From NCBI GenBank assembly GCA_015680685.1, contig MNCI01007937.1, forward strand, positions 1,536,682 to 1,600,681: DNA of 64,000 nt. Reading direction: 5' to 3'. The stretch comes from Gnetum montanum (lineage: Eukaryota; Streptophyta; Gnetopsida; Gnetales; Gnetaceae). Each line of letters starts with the position of its first letter. Within the stretch, counting starts at the first letter, position 1. The notes under the pieces are model-generated. The model did no database searches, was not told the DNA's origin, and worked only from the letters and a program-made list of their open reading frames with translations. Shown piece by piece: positions 35,561-48,194 of the stretch. Both the position numbers and the translations under genes were made by a program.

Positions 35561-37070
35561 CCACCATAGACTTTAGTTGACTTGGAAAAAACTTGAAAAT
35601 TACAAAGAGATTTTAAACAAAATTAGGATCAAATGGAAGCCCAAATAGCTACGAACATGATGAAAATATGAGAAGAGTGTGTTGAAGTCTAGAAATTTGA
35701 GAAAAAAATGGAGAAAAAGGATGAAAAATGAGAGATCAAGGAGCACATAGTGGTTTGCATAATGAAATATGCAAAAGATAGAATTGTAGCAACGTCTAGG
35801 GTAAGGAACTTAACTAAGAAAACTAAGAGATATGCAAGTGGGTCCTCCCCATAGTAGGCTCATGCCCTTGTTACCCTTGCATAACCTCAACTAAGGAGTC
35901 TATGGGCCTCACAGTTGATTAATGATCATGAAAAGTTAAGGACCAACCAAAAAGAATCTATCCAAGAATTCAAACACATCAAACTAAGACATAGAGCATA
36001 ACATAGAACCTATAAATGAGGTGAGGTGTGGTAGCATGGATAGATGATAGAGAAGGTTGAATGAAATCTTGAATTGAGGTCATAAGAAGTCCCTTGTGGA
36101 GTTTATGTTTAAAATGATCTAAAAAGATCCATCCTTATTCCAAACCAAAGCCTACCACTTTCAGTGACTTTGCATCACCACTCTAAGATCGATCCACCTC
36201 CTCGAGACATGAGAGTGCTTCCACAAAACAACCACCATTCCATAAAGAGAGGAAAAGAGAAATAGGAAGTGAGAGAGGGCCTTAGTTAAAGGGGACCTTT
36301 AAGCATGGGTGCATGTCTTTCTAGTCCCATAACCAATGTTTGTAGCCTGTTTATTTATCTAAGGGGTGTGCTTTGAATTCCCATCATGTTTTTTTTTTGA
36401 ATTTTTGGATAGGAACCATACCATGTAAAGACTTTATTTGACTTCCTAGTAGTGGTTGAAATGGAATGGTAAGTCCATGAAAAACACTCAGGCACTAGAG
36501 CAAGTAGAAGATTATAAAGAGTATTGAGTCCCCTTGAAGTCACACGCTCTACAAACCTTTGAATCCTTCCCAATTTTAGAACTACCAAGGTCACCAATTG
36601 ATTAAAAGTTTCTTTAATGGAAGGAACTTCAAATTCCAGAATAAGGAAAACCATAGAGTTTTTTGGATGGGTGAATGATGTGGACTCACTACTTGTTTCA
36701 TGAAAAATAAACCATGTCATAGTCATCAGACATTAGAATTCAAGAATAGAAACTAGACATTGACAATCATAACATTAAGCACAAACCCTGATTAGTAAAC
36801 AACAACAGTGGCACTGTGTCCTGCAGTAATAAAATACTTTTATTAGCAAAATGATGAAAAGTCACACTTAACCAAAACAAAACAAGGTAAAATGTATAAA
36901 AAAGTATAAAATAATCAAGAAAGGTTCAAATATACTAATGATGATGTAAAACAAAAAATGGAAAAAAATGGAAGAAATTGAAAATAAAAAATTTGTAAAA
37001 TCAAAAATGTGGAAAATGAAAAATAGAAAAACTGAGAAGTCATATGGATTGTTAGCATGGATGGCCATCC
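35561..37070 (-). other. Noncoding spacer of element D
   Basis: No coding frame. It holds the hairpin (35832-35882), a 'agcatgggtgcatgtctttct' block shared with B, C and F (36302-36322), one unit of a minisatellite that is duplicated in F and triplicated in G (about 36347-36440), and an A-rich run (36940-37030). The minus-strand frame at 36355-36726 is not supported by homologues. Confidence 0.65.
35832..35882 (-). other. Conserved hairpin element, copy in D
   Basis: In transcript sense outer stem ATGCAAG / CTTGCAT and inner hairpin GGGC-ATGA-GCCT. Confidence 0.7.
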
Positions 37071-38500
37071 CCCCCATGACTAAGTTAGAAGGAGGAGATC
37101 TAAAAACTTGAATGTATTTTTTCATCTATTAGGGTGGTAGTTGCAGTGGCTTGTCTTGGTTTTAGGAAAGGTTTCACTTGTTGGATGTTGACCAATTGCT
37201 TTTTATTTGGGCTCTCAAGTTTGTAAATTAACATGGCCATAGAGGGAAATGTTTGATCAATTATATAAGGTCCTTCCCACAACATTTGGAATTTGGTCTT
37301 CTAATGTACATGTATGGGATTTCAATAGAGAACCTTATCTCTTGATTGAAGTTTTACCTTTCATATTCTCAAGTCATGTCATTGCTTGTTGAATGCCTTA
37401 TGCATCTCATTCAAAGATAGGGCCACCAATTGATTTTCATCTAGCACATTAAGGTTGATCAATCATTCTTTCTGTGCTAGACTTAGGTCAAGATTTAGAT
37501 CATAGGCTGTTAAGAGTGTACGAAGCTCAGATTGAATTAGGAGTGTTGGAGGTTTTCTATACACTAACTCGTAGGGAGAATAGCCAATAGGAAGTTTCCA
37601 TGTTGAATGGTAGGCCCAGAGGACATTGTTGAGTTTTATACTCTGAACCTTCCTATATTTACTTATGGTCCTTGTTAGGATTTTTATGATCTCATTATTG
37701 GTTACCTCTGCTTGATGGTTGGCTTAGGGGTGATAAGGTGTTGTTAATTTATGTTCAACCCCCAAGCGTTGCATCAACTTTCTAAAGGTGACACATATGA
37801 AATTAGTTCCATTGTTAAAAATTAGTGCACATGGCACCCCAAACCTGTTTACAATATTTTGTTGTATAAATCTAGCAGCAGTGGATGATGTACAATCAGC
37901 AATGATTGTTGCTTCGACCCATGTTGTGCAATAGTCGACTACTACCATGATATATGCCTTTTTGTTGGACATGGGTGTGATGGGATCCATGAAGTCAATG
38001 CCCCATATGTCAAATGGTTCCAATGGTTAAATCCATTGTTGAGGACCTTCCATTTGATTGGTCATTTTTCCATCTTGTTGACAATGTTCACAAGATTCGA
38101 CAAACCGATGGACATCCCTGAATATTGTAGGCCAATAGTATCTTATCATTGGCATTTTTATGGCCATGCATCTCCCTGCATAATGGCCTCTGCAAGGTCC
38201 TTCATGAGCATCCTAGAGAATGTGTAGTTGATCTTCATCAGGGACACAATAATTAATCAAGCCATTGACACACACCTTGCAGAGGTGGTCGTTGATTTCC
38301 ATGAAGTATTTTTCCTAATGAAGAAATTGTTGCTTCTTTCTAAAGTCAAGATCATGTGGCATTTCTTGAGTGTGAAGGTAAGTGAGGATGCCATTGTACC
38401 ATTTTGTTTCTATGGGCACTTGGTCATTTATTGCTCCTGTAAAAAGAAGTGCATTTGGAAATTGATCAGAGAGAGGGCTCTCCTCTTCTTTGTTATCCCA
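37060..38500 (-). pseudogene. Element D integrase (nearly complete)
   Basis: Zinc-binding region: DEDQLHILEDAHEGPCRG, then RYYWPTIFRDVHRF and VESCEHCQQDGKM (38370-38060). Core: [20 protein letters not shown] with the first Asp, GVPCALIFNNGTNF where the second catalytic Asp appears as Asn, and QAEVTNNEIIKIL with the Glu. The C-terminal part includes MLWEGPYIIDQTFPSMAMLI and LVNIQQVKPFLKPR (37285-37100), a GPY/F-type end without a chromodomain. Only a few stops break the 38023-37280 stretch. It would have inserted the cDNA with 5-bp duplications, as seen for B and C. Confidence 0.88.
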
Positions 38501-38529
38501 TCTTAATCGAGAGAAGTGATCAATGATCA

Positions 38530-40010
38530 CATTTTAGGTCCCTTTTTAATCTACCATTGTGAGATCAAAATTCCTACAAGATCACAAGCCATTATATGAT
38601 ACTAGGGCTCACCATTGGCTTGTTAATTAGGAAACAGATGGCATTATGATCTACATGCACAAATACTTTATAGCCAAGCACATAGTGTTTCAACTTGTCA
38701 AGAGTATACACTACTATCATTAGTTCTTTTTAGTTGTGGTATAATTCAATTGTGCATCCACAATGCTTCGGCTTACGCAATGCATGTAATACGAATGTTT
38801 TTTGTCATCCAAATGTGTAAGCACAACTCCCAAAGCATAATTAGATGCATATGTCATTATGTGAAATGATCTAGACCAATCTAGTTCCCTTAGAACTGGA
38901 GTTTCTATGAGTTTTTTCTTCAATTGTTGGAATGCATGTTTACATTCCTTAGTCTAGATGAACAGAGCAACTTTCTTCATTAGCTCAACCAATGACTTTA
39001 CGATCTGAGAGAAATTATCTATGATCATCAGTAGTAGCCAGTATGTCCAAGGAATGATCTGACATCTTTAACTATCTCTGGTTGATGTGTAATTTCTTGG
39101 ATGACCATTATCTTTTCTAGGTCTACCTCAATCCCTTCTTGTGAAATTCAGTGCAACACAATGCCTTCTTAGACCATAAGGTAACTTTTTTGCTAGTTGA
39201 GCTGCAGATTTGTTTCCACACATCTTTCTAGTACTTGCTCAAGGCAGTCCAAGGCTTAATCAAATGTAGCTCCATAAGTGGAGAAGCCATCCATGAAGGC
39301 TTCCACAACATTATTGATTTGCTGTTGGAAAATACTAAGGACCAGGCATTGAAATGTTGCATAGGCATTGCATAGACCAAATGGCATCTTACAATATGAA
39401 AAACTCCCCCAGGGACTTGTGAATGTTGTCTTGGCCTAATCTTCTGACACAACTTGGATTTGGTTATAGCCACTATAATCATCCAAGAAGTTATAATAGT
39501 AATGCGTGGATATGGTATTCAACACTTGATCCAAAAATGGTAATGGAAAATGATCTTTAAACATTGCCATATTCAATAGTCAGAAGTCGATGCAGACATG
39601 TCATTTACCACCTTTCTTTGGCACAATTATGAGTAGACTAATCCACTCACTATTCGCAATGGGATAGATGAACCCTGCCTTGAGGAGTTGTTCTATTTCC
39701 TCCTTGACAATCTACTTCAATTTGGGGTTCAGTCACCTCTATGATTACCTTCTTGGCTTCATGGTCGAGTCAACGTAAATGTGATGTTGGCATATCCTTG
39801 GATCAATTCTTGTCTGCTTGCGATATGACCAAGCAAAGGCTATTGCCCATCTATTAACCACCTCTAATAATTTTTCTTTTTGTTTAAGAGCAAGTTTAAC
39901 ATTGATTATGACCCATTTTCCATTGTTTAAAAATGCATATTCCATGCTGGCTAGTAGGGTTTTTAGTTTTAGGGGATCCTGCTTAAAGTTATCAAGGATT
40001 TCCAACTCCC
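38530..40010 (-). pseudogene. Element D reverse transcriptase and RNase H (frameshifted)
   Basis: RT N-terminal region: MEILDNFKQDPLKLKTLLAS, MEYAFLNNGKWVIINVKLAL and AIAFAWSYRKQTRIDPRICQ (40005-39780). The RT core changes frame repeatedly. The catalytic box reads FMDGFST (plus-strand 39286-39297 complement), the second Asp having become Gly. RNase H: RSFHIMTYASNYALGVVLTH and DDKKHSYYMHCVSRSIVDAQ (38923-38720). Confidence 0.8.
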
Positions 40011-40229
40011 CCCAACAAATATCATCATCTTCATCATCAAAGAGTTAGTGATGAACTTGCTCAAGTTCATCCATGCTTTCAACATAAGCACATGTTAGGC
40101 TCTCAGTTGGTTCCATGCATAATGTGCTACTATTTGAGTTAGCTATCAGCCACTAGGTGCCCTCCTGTTTTGTGGCTATTACATACAAACACCTTTGAAT
40201 ATTTGTTTCTTACGCACACTGATTGCATG

Positions 40230-40690
40230 CTTTGATGTATGTACTTTTAATGGATCAAATCTTTTGCACAAAATTACACCCATTATCATTGTACATGATG
40301 CATAGAATATGCTTCTTCTCTAACTTTTCAAATTCATTTTCCTTGGAGATCTTCAAGGAGAGGTCCCTTATGCCCATACGTGCATTGACCGTGCTTAACG
40401 AATCCCTTCCCATAATGATGGGAAAGCCACCTTTGCAGTTTTCAAGCCTGATCACTAGAAAATTGACAAGATAGGACCACTCACTTATTGTGGTCACAAT
40501 GTCCTCCACTAATCCCAAAGGAATAGTGATTGATTGATGTACCAATTCTAAATAGATGTTACTCTTCTTAAGAGGAGGTAGGTTCCAGGCCTTGTACATG
40601 TCATGGTAGATGAGACTGACACCAAAACCAGAATCAAGAAGAGCCTTGCATGGCTCATGTTCAATGATTTACAGGTAAACGAGTGGACTT
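40230..40690 (-). pseudogene. Element D retropepsin-like protease
   Basis: Active site KALLDSGFGVSLIYHDMYKA with D-S-G complementary to 40627-40635. The following 114-codon open stretch includes NIYLELVHQSITIPLGLVED, YLVNFLVIRLENCKGG and PIIMGRDSLSTVNARM. The 'IPLGLVEDI' and 'P-I-I-M-G-R' strands fit the retropepsin fold of Athila-like elements. One of the least damaged domains here. Confidence 0.8.
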
Positions 40691-40759
40691 CTTAGGTCAG
40701 ATATTTTCATAGGAAGATTGATAGCCTTGATCCAATTGGAAACAACATGAGTTAGCATC

Positions 40760-43224
40760 ACAGTGCACATTTGAGGTGTTATTTGATTTTCAGGGCACTT
40801 AAAAGGTATTTGATGTAGAGGATGAGGTTATTGGAGATGCAGGGCAATCCATTATACTAGGTTGTGAAGGTTGGAGAGGACTGTTGAGTTGGAAAAAAGG
40901 TCTTTTTCTGGATCGATTATTCAAACCACATGACTAGAAAGTCAGTTGTGAATGTACTACCCTCATAGCATTTCGTTGTTATGGCTATGGAGGAATCTCA
41001 CCCTACATGGTTGGAGCAATAAGTAATTGGGTTGAGGGTGAACATTTGTGTGGAGATGGATGTAGAGGGTGGTATGGATATGGGTTTTCTTCTTGAGTAG
41101 ATGGTGAATGTGTTTGGTTGTACTCTAGATGGTAATAATGATGTTGAAATGAGGCATGACTTGCAGAACTTCTTGGAGAAATGAGTTATTGAACATAATA
41201 CCCATATAGATATAGTTTCCTATAAGTGTACTGCTGCTTTGGTGGTGGCATTTCCCATGATTATGGTTAATTCCACTATTGGTATTGCTCATATGGTTGT
41301 GGTAGAGCTCCACTTAGGTAGTAAGCTTGTTGTTGCTGTTGGAACTACCTTGGATTACCTTGAGGATAAGGTAATCATCTAGGTGCTTGCCTACACACTA
41401 GTTGAGGATCCAATAAGTACACCCCAGACTCTTGTAAGTGTAACACCGTATGGCAACATCCCTTTGGATATTTGTATTAACCTATGTTACAACCAGTTTC
41501 ATCATTAGAGTTAGTAACCACAACTTTCTCTATAGCAGTAGCTTTGTCCTTACCTCTTTGGTAGGCACGTTCAACTTCTTTTTGCCTCCTGTGGTTATGA
41601 TCACTATTTTGTTCTTTGGATTCTTTAGCAATCGTTATAGTAATTTAGAAATTTTCATCCAAAGAGTCCCATAATTTATCAACCTTTGTGAAATATTAGG
41701 CAGATTTTTAGATGGGGAAGGTTTTCTTGTTCATCATCTCATCAAGTAGTGACTCCCCCTCGTTACAAAATTAGACCTCTTGTTTCCTAATGGAAGGATC
41801 CCTATTATACTCTTTTGTACTTTCCCTTTTTTGCAACTCACCTTCTTCTTTTGCTACCTACTCTATCAGCCTTTGGATTTGATGAGCTCACAGTTCAAAC
41901 AATCTCCCTTGGGCATACATCCCAAGAGTTCTTCTAGTTTCTGCTCTAAGTCCATCTATGATGTGGTGAAGTTGTTCCCTCTAAGAATAACCATGACCAG
42001 GGCATCAATGTAAGAGTGAATAGTATCTATCCATGGTGGCATCCAAGGGTTCATATGTTCCCTTTTCTAGCCTTGGATTTGCCTTCTCAGATTACACACT
42101 CTGGAGTACATCTAGTATTTGTCATTAAGTAGCTCTAACATGGTACTCCATCAGCAAATTGATTCCAATTTCAAGGATCAGTACCAGCTCTAAGATTCCT
42201 TAATGAGTGTCTTGGGAAAAAGCTTGAGTTTTGACCAATCATTTTCAATATTCTTTAAGGCACAAGCATTTTGGAAAGCTTATAGATGATTCTACAGATT
42301 AGAATTGTATCCCCCCTCAAATCATGGGATATTATTCATGTTTAGGTGCTTGATTCGACTATCCTTCATATGCCTGGTTGGGATTTTTACTACCGTTGTA
42401 ATGTTAAGCATACTTCTAGTCACCAACAGAGGCTCATCATCATGATTGTGTCGATGATATTGATGATGGTTTTTTTCACCTCTGCATTCTTAATGGACTT
42501 GATGGTCATTGTTGTCTTACTGATCAAATTCATCACGATTATTTTGATGACAACTTTTATGAGAACTAGAAGATGAAGAGGAATGTTTGGAATCGGATAA
42601 AGAGGATGAAGATGAAGATGGACCACCACCACCATTGCGGTATTCGTCACCCCCTCTGTTTTTATTATGATCACCATCCTTAGATCCTTTACTATTGTGA
42701 TGTTTACTCGAGTCCTTACATTAACTATCACTTTTTCTTGAATCTAGTTTATGAATAGTAGATCGTAGGTTCAGGGTCACACCCTCATTACCAACAACAG
42801 AAGGTAGAGAATATTTATGTTAAGAACCTTCAAAGGAAGGATCCTCATTGTCATCTTGTTTTAGAAGGAACAAGAAATTAGTGAAATGTTTCCTCTTTGT
42901 AAGCTCGTGGTGCTTCGCTTGATGTCAATCTTGCTTGCATTATGTTTCAGTGGGATGGTAGTCTTGAGTGTCATGATCAATCACAATGTATTCCTCATGA
43001 AGATTCGAGATGCCTAACTTTTTAAGGGTTTGAAACATCATCTTGAGCATTGATTGATTAGGAGGTAATACAATGTTGCCCTCCATATCACACCATTGTA
43101 ACTATTCATCATGATGTAGGATGAAGGTGAAGTCTAGTATATACTCATCTAGATGACTATATACCACTTTGCACTCTTGTGGGATTGGCAATTTGACATC
43201 TTCATGCTTGTGAGAAGAAGACAT
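40760..43224 (-). pseudogene. Element D gag (decayed)
   Basis: ATG at 43224 gives MSSSHKHEDVKLPIPQECKV and later LDEYILDFTFILHHDE. The middle (about 42900-42400) is Ser/His/Arg/Asp-rich low complexity. The capsid-like region lies near 42390-41800 with the same anchors as A and F (the FEGGY homologue, VYAQG). The Cys/His motif and Pro/His-rich tail extend to about 40760. Frames are broken in many places. Leader 43225-43349. Confidence 0.7.
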
Positions 43225-43349
43225 TTTGCAAAACAGATAAAATTATTAGTGTGCTTAGTAGTTATCTGTCGTGTGAGAGTGATGTTGACCTTGAGTTTGT
43301 CCAATGATATTAATAGTATTTACTAATTCTAGATAGTGCACAGTGCCAA

Positions 43350-44229
43350 TGATAAGCAGTGAGGTACCCTTACATCCAACCATATGAATCACAAAGCGTC
43401 CATGCACGATTCTGTTGAATTCCGTGGACTTTACAGTTTCCGATACACTAGTCTTCTAGGAAGTGAAAGTTGCCCTAAGTTCATTCATTGTCTTCCAGAT
43501 TACACTTGTGAAGCATAATGGTATGGTTAAGAGTAATCAAGGCATATCATTTTTATCATTTTATGTTTTATGTTTTTGGGTGCTTGAAGAGAGAGAGAGA
43601 GAGATTAATTTAATGACTAATCTAAGTTAACTAACTAACTAGTCTCTAACTAATCCTAATATAAGCATCCATTCCCACTTTCTGTACACATCTTGAACCC
43701 ATGTATCCACTACTGGGTTACCAAGTGCTATGCTACTAGATGCACCAAGCACTAACGTTGTTGGGATTACTAAGCGAATACATGTTACATTCGAAGCAGT
43801 TGTAATTATCTATTTAATCTATCTATCTTATATTGCTTAATTATCTTAATTAGCTTAATTACTAGAAAATATTGAATAACTAATTGAAAACATTGAATAC
43901 ATAAATGCAAGATTTAATCTATCCAAAATGCTGCAAGGTTTAGCAAAAAGCTCATCTTTATTGCTACACACATTATCATGCTTAGGTACAACAATGCTTG
44001 AATAAAGCTCTGTACACTCAATGACTCCTATTGTAGGCACTTAGGAGAAATATTTGAACTTTCAAATGTAAAAAATGCAAAAGCTCTACTACGACTAAAA
44101 TCTCATTGCCATAAATGTGACTAATGAAAAAGTATCTTTAGCCAAAAAGTGAACCCTATGTCGATGAGGCCTAGTTGATGAGGTTGCATCGATGAGGCCT
44201 CATTGACACAACCAAAACTCAACGCATCA
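43350..44229 (-). repeat. LTR2, shared by D (5') and E (3')
   Basis: On its left is D leader with the start of a PBS (TGGCAC in transcript sense); on its right is a polypurine-complementary stretch and accessory-ORF sequence of E. It therefore serves as the 5' LTR of one unit and the 3' LTR of the next. AG repeat at 43587-43605. Confidence 0.85.
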
Positions 44230-44399
44230 TACTCGTATGATTGAATGAAAACTTATCCTCAAGTTCCTTTATAAAATTGGGAAGGTATGGAATTATTGAT
44301 TGACCCTTAACAAAATAATACAAAATAGAATAACTTAACAAAACTAAGTGCTTGAGTGTATGGATCAACAAATTACAAAAATGTGATGTTCATGATACA

Positions 44400-46920
44400 A
44401 AATTGAACACCATCCCATGACTCTATAAAATTTTTGACAACACATCCTTTGATGGCATGAAGATAGTGCTGAAGATTAAACAGTCCTAGTAAGTGGTGGC
44501 TCTTAAGGTTCTGAGGGACCTTCACGGGCTTTAGGAATGTGCGGTAATTGAAGCGACTATGGCTATCCTGTTGCTATTGCAACTTCTAGTGGGAGGCAGA
44601 GAGTATCCAACAATGCTTTCATTTTCTCCTCCTTACTTCTAGGATCGTGCACCACCCATGTAACTTCGCCAATGTGGGTTGGAACAGGCACATCCCAGGG
44701 ACATGGAATTGTTGGAAAGAGCTCATTTGCGTTGATAAACTAGGTAGCGAATTGTTTGTGTTCAATGTCAAATGCTCTAACTGGATCTTCCAGCTCCTAG
44801 TAATCATTCATTCTTTTGGCCAAGTTCTCATCAATTGATCTTTGATTCATGAATCATGCTCTGAGAACTTCGAGTTCAACATTTGCAGTCTCAAGCTTTT
44901 GCTTGGTGTCTTTATGGTGCTTGAACTCTGCCTTGTAAAGTAAGTACGAGCTTGCCACTTGTTTTTCCAAATTTGACCGTGGTCGTCCACTAGTTAGCAT
45001 TGGCACATTCAAATAGCAGAGATTTGCAAACTCCATGTATTATGTCATTTCTTCAATCTGCAACTCCCTTAGGCAGATCTTTGCTCTGTTATAGGCATCA
45101 ATCCCATCAATGATGGACTACCATACTTCTCTTCCTTATTGAAGTTGTTGCAGGGCTTCATTTACTTTTGCCTTTTCTATCTAGATGTGCTTTTCATTTA
45201 CTACCTTCTGCAAGCCAACATAGTCTCTATAGTGATTTTTAACTTTTTCAAACTTTAAAACTTCATTTTTCCAAACAACAATCTTAATGGCAAACTTTTG
45301 GTGTAAGGCACAAACTTCCTCCATAGACAGATTTCAATTTTCTGCAACCAATTTCCTCAATTCAATATTCACCCTGGCTAGTTACTCCTACTATTGATGA
45401 ATGAATTTTTGCATTTTTTCTTTTTGGGCATCAACATTGCGTAAGTAATGATTTTCTGTAGTTAGTGCCTCATTCTCCTAGCATATCTAAACCAAGTAGG
45501 TATTTGCTTCTACCATTGACTTGTTGAAGATGGCTATCATCGCTTCCTCCTTAGCCTTCTTAAATCATTCTTGAAGCTATTGAAAAGCTTCATCTCTTGT
45601 TATTGCTAGGCTGAGAAGTGTGGGTTTAGCAAGACAGGCATGCAATTCGACAACCTCCATGGCCAAGTGTTGATTCTATGCTTGAATCATCTCAAGTTGC
45701 CCCTCCAAGATGATGCATTTACCCCTTGCTTCCAATAGCTTCGACTGGGTTGAAGTGATGTTATCTAGAAAATCAAAGATATCTGGAATCGATTGCCCGA
45801 TCCTTACCAATCAATCTAGCAATTCTTCATGCTAGGCTACATTAAATCTTTTGCTAATCATACCTAGGAACGTTTGCACATCTCGAAGTGCAAATACGTC
45901 TAGTACAGATGCCAAAAGTGCATTAAGCGCTTCAGCAATGCAGTTGGTAACTACTTTAGCTACAATCTCTTACCCTTGGTGTTGCATCACCAATAAAGTG
46001 GTCCCTTCACCTTCCAAATGCACAAGAAGGAGGCAACATTCCTAGAGATTTCTAGGAATAAATGGTATTGTGATAATGACAATGTCACCTCTCAAGCATT
46101 TGGATCAAACCTTGTGGGCAACTGTGTTTGTTAGATAGAGAATATTGACCTACCCCTTTCCATCTGGCTGATTATCCAAGCCACCTCATTAAGGTGACTC
46201 ATCGCACTACTCATCCTTGCATGCTACTCTTGCTTACGCTAAAGCTACTCTTGGATTTCACGTAAGCATTTAATGGGTGCACAGGCCTCTAGCATTGTTT
46301 CTTGAGTATGTGGTGGAGGTGGCAGCTACTCTTCTTTAGTTATGATAGTTGTCTTGTCTTTCATGATTTTAGGCCATGAAGCCAAAGAAGCATGTCTGAT
46401 TGTGTCATTAGTAGATGATTCCTGCATTTTTGTAGAGTTTTCAAATGAGGCACGGAAAGGGCAGGGTTTTCCTTCCATATTCATTTTTCTTGAAGCATTT
46501 TTTGATCTCTAAGTAGATCAATTATTGAAGGTTTATAGGAAATCTCCTGCTAAGAGTGGCACATGCTCAGGCAAAAAAGGTAGTCACTTTACTAGGCCTC
46601 ATCATTAGATTAAGGTGATAGGCTGCTATCTTAAAGTAGATGCAATCCGTCAGTGTGAGCACATCGAACTCCTTACGGTCAACCCTATAACACTACTGAG
46701 TTCACTCCTTTTTAGCCTTAAGGTCAACTTGTGTTGATAGCTCTACCAGCTGTGTTCCAATATTAGGCAACCTTAGTGCTTGTGTGATAACCTTGGTCAA
46801 GTAGGACATCTAAATATCCTTGATTTTTACTGTAGATCCCAGCCTTCTATTGTTCTAGAAGAGATATGTCTCTCCCATGTACCACTCCCCACTGGAGGCG
46901 ATGATTAGCCACATGGGAGA
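44400..46920 (-). pseudogene. Element E accessory ORF fragment
   Basis: Collinear with the F accessory ORF from the GEKYLF-like block (46870-46900) to the C-terminal coiled coil. The 60-codon frame 45036-44854 reads MEFANLCYLNVPMLTSGRPR, SNLEKQVASSYLLYKAEFKH and HKDTKQKLETANVELEVLRA, a clear heptad-like stretch. The N-terminal ~130 codons are removed by the deletion. Confidence 0.7.
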
Positions 46921-47029
46921 GGTAATCCTGAGTGTCATGATTATTTACAACATATTCCTCATGAAGATCTGAGATGTCCAACTTTTTAAGGATTTGAAAT
47001 AGTATCCCAATCACAAATCGACCAAGAGG
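46921..47029 (-). pseudogene. Element E gag fragment
   Basis: In minus-strand frame: LKKLDISDLHEEYVVNNHDT and QDYLS, matching D (LKKLGISNLHEEYIVIDHDT) and F. It abuts LTR3 directly, with neither PBS nor leader. Confidence 0.8.
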
Positions 47030-47937
47030 TGATGAGTGGCGAGGTACGCCTACGCCCAACCATATGAATCACAAAGCGTTTACATACAATCCATTCTAAT
47101 TTTATGGACTCTATCATTTCTGGTGCACTAGTCCTCTAGGAAGTGAATCTTGCCTTAAGGTCAATCGTTGTCTTCCCAAGTACACTTATGACGTACAATG
47201 TTATGGTTAAGTGTACTTAAGGCATCTAATTTTTATCATTTATATTTTTATGATTTTGATGCTTAAAAGAAGATAGAGTAATTGGATTGACTAATTTACT
47301 TTAACTAATTAACTAATGTCTAACTAATCCTAACATAAGCATCCAATCCCACTTTCCATACACATCCTGAACCCACGTATCCACTACTACATAGCCAAGT
47401 GCTATTCTACTAGGTGTACCAAGCAATAAGACTGCAAGGATTACTAAGCGAATATCTGTTATGCTTGAAGTAATCGTACTTATGCGTGTATTCTATCTGG
47501 CTTAATTGCTTCATTAACTTAAATTTTGGAAAACATTTAATAATTGATTAAGAACATTTAACAAATAATTGAGAACATTAAATGCATAAATAAAATGGCT
47601 AATCTATCTAAATTTTTGAAAGGTTTATTAGAAATCTCATCTTTATTGCTACACACACTATTGTGCTCAAGTACAATAATGCTTAAATAAAGATCCATAC
47701 ACTCAATGACTCCTGTTGTGGGCACTTGGGGGAAAAATTCTAACTTTTAAATGGAAAAACTACAAGAGCTTTGTTGCAACTACAATCTCTTATGCCATAA
47801 ATGTAGCTGGTATATGCGTATTTATAGCCAAAAATTGACACTACATCGACAAGGCCTCATTGATGCATGATAAGATGCATTGACTAGGCCTTGTCGACGA
47901 GGCCTCGTTGACGCAGCTAATCAAAAGTGACTCATCA
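47030..47937 (-). repeat. 3' LTR of element F (LTR3)
   Basis: TGATGAGTGGCG to CTCATCA; TATAAAT in transcript sense at 47820-47826; repeated GTCGACGAGGCC-type words at 47838-47915; polypurine complement TACCCCCACAACTG follows at 47938. Confidence 0.92.
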
Positions 47938-48194
47938 TACCCCCACAACTGAACGAAAACTCATCCTCAAGTTCTTTTACAAAATTTGGGAAGGTATGGG
48001 ATTATTGACAAAAATTTCTCAAACAAAATAAATTGATTGACTTGACAAAAAATTAAGTACTTGGGTGTATGGATCAACACATTACAAAAAAAATGATAGT
48101 GTTTAGAACACAAAATTAAACACCATGACATAACTCTTCAAAATTAGATAACACATTCCTTGATGGCATGAAGTGTGATGAAGAAGATCAAAAA

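Larger units (their letters stand above)
24218..44229 (-). mobile_element. Element D: Ty3/gypsy LTR retrotransposon (interrupted by C)
   Basis: 3' LTR at 24218-25119, 5' LTR at 43350-44229, same family as A and F. Right to left it holds gag, protease, RT, RNase H, integrase, a noncoding spacer, an internal promoter and a 3' accessory ORF cut by element C. Without C it is about 13.2 kb. The PBS begins TGGCAC after the LTR but is then deleted. The 5' LTR is also the 3' LTR of remnant E. The best-preserved integrase of the window is here; the RT catalytic box is damaged (FMDG). Confidence 0.88.
43350..47029 (-). mobile_element. Element E: deleted remnant sharing LTR2 with D
   Basis: From LTR2 rightward: accessory-ORF sequence (about 44400-46920), then an abrupt switch at 46921-46923 to about 107 bp of gag N-terminal region (46921-47029), where LTR3 of F begins. 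The switch point carries the 3-base overlap GGT common to both parents, as in a microhomology deletion. The rest of the gag and the 5' LTR of E should lie on the far side of F, outside the window. Confidence 0.7.

Noticed and set aside
36355-36726. 123-codon minus-strand frame in the D spacer
   Set aside because: The homologous spacer in F (57200-57550) does not keep the frame, and the motif content is that of the minisatellite and flanks.
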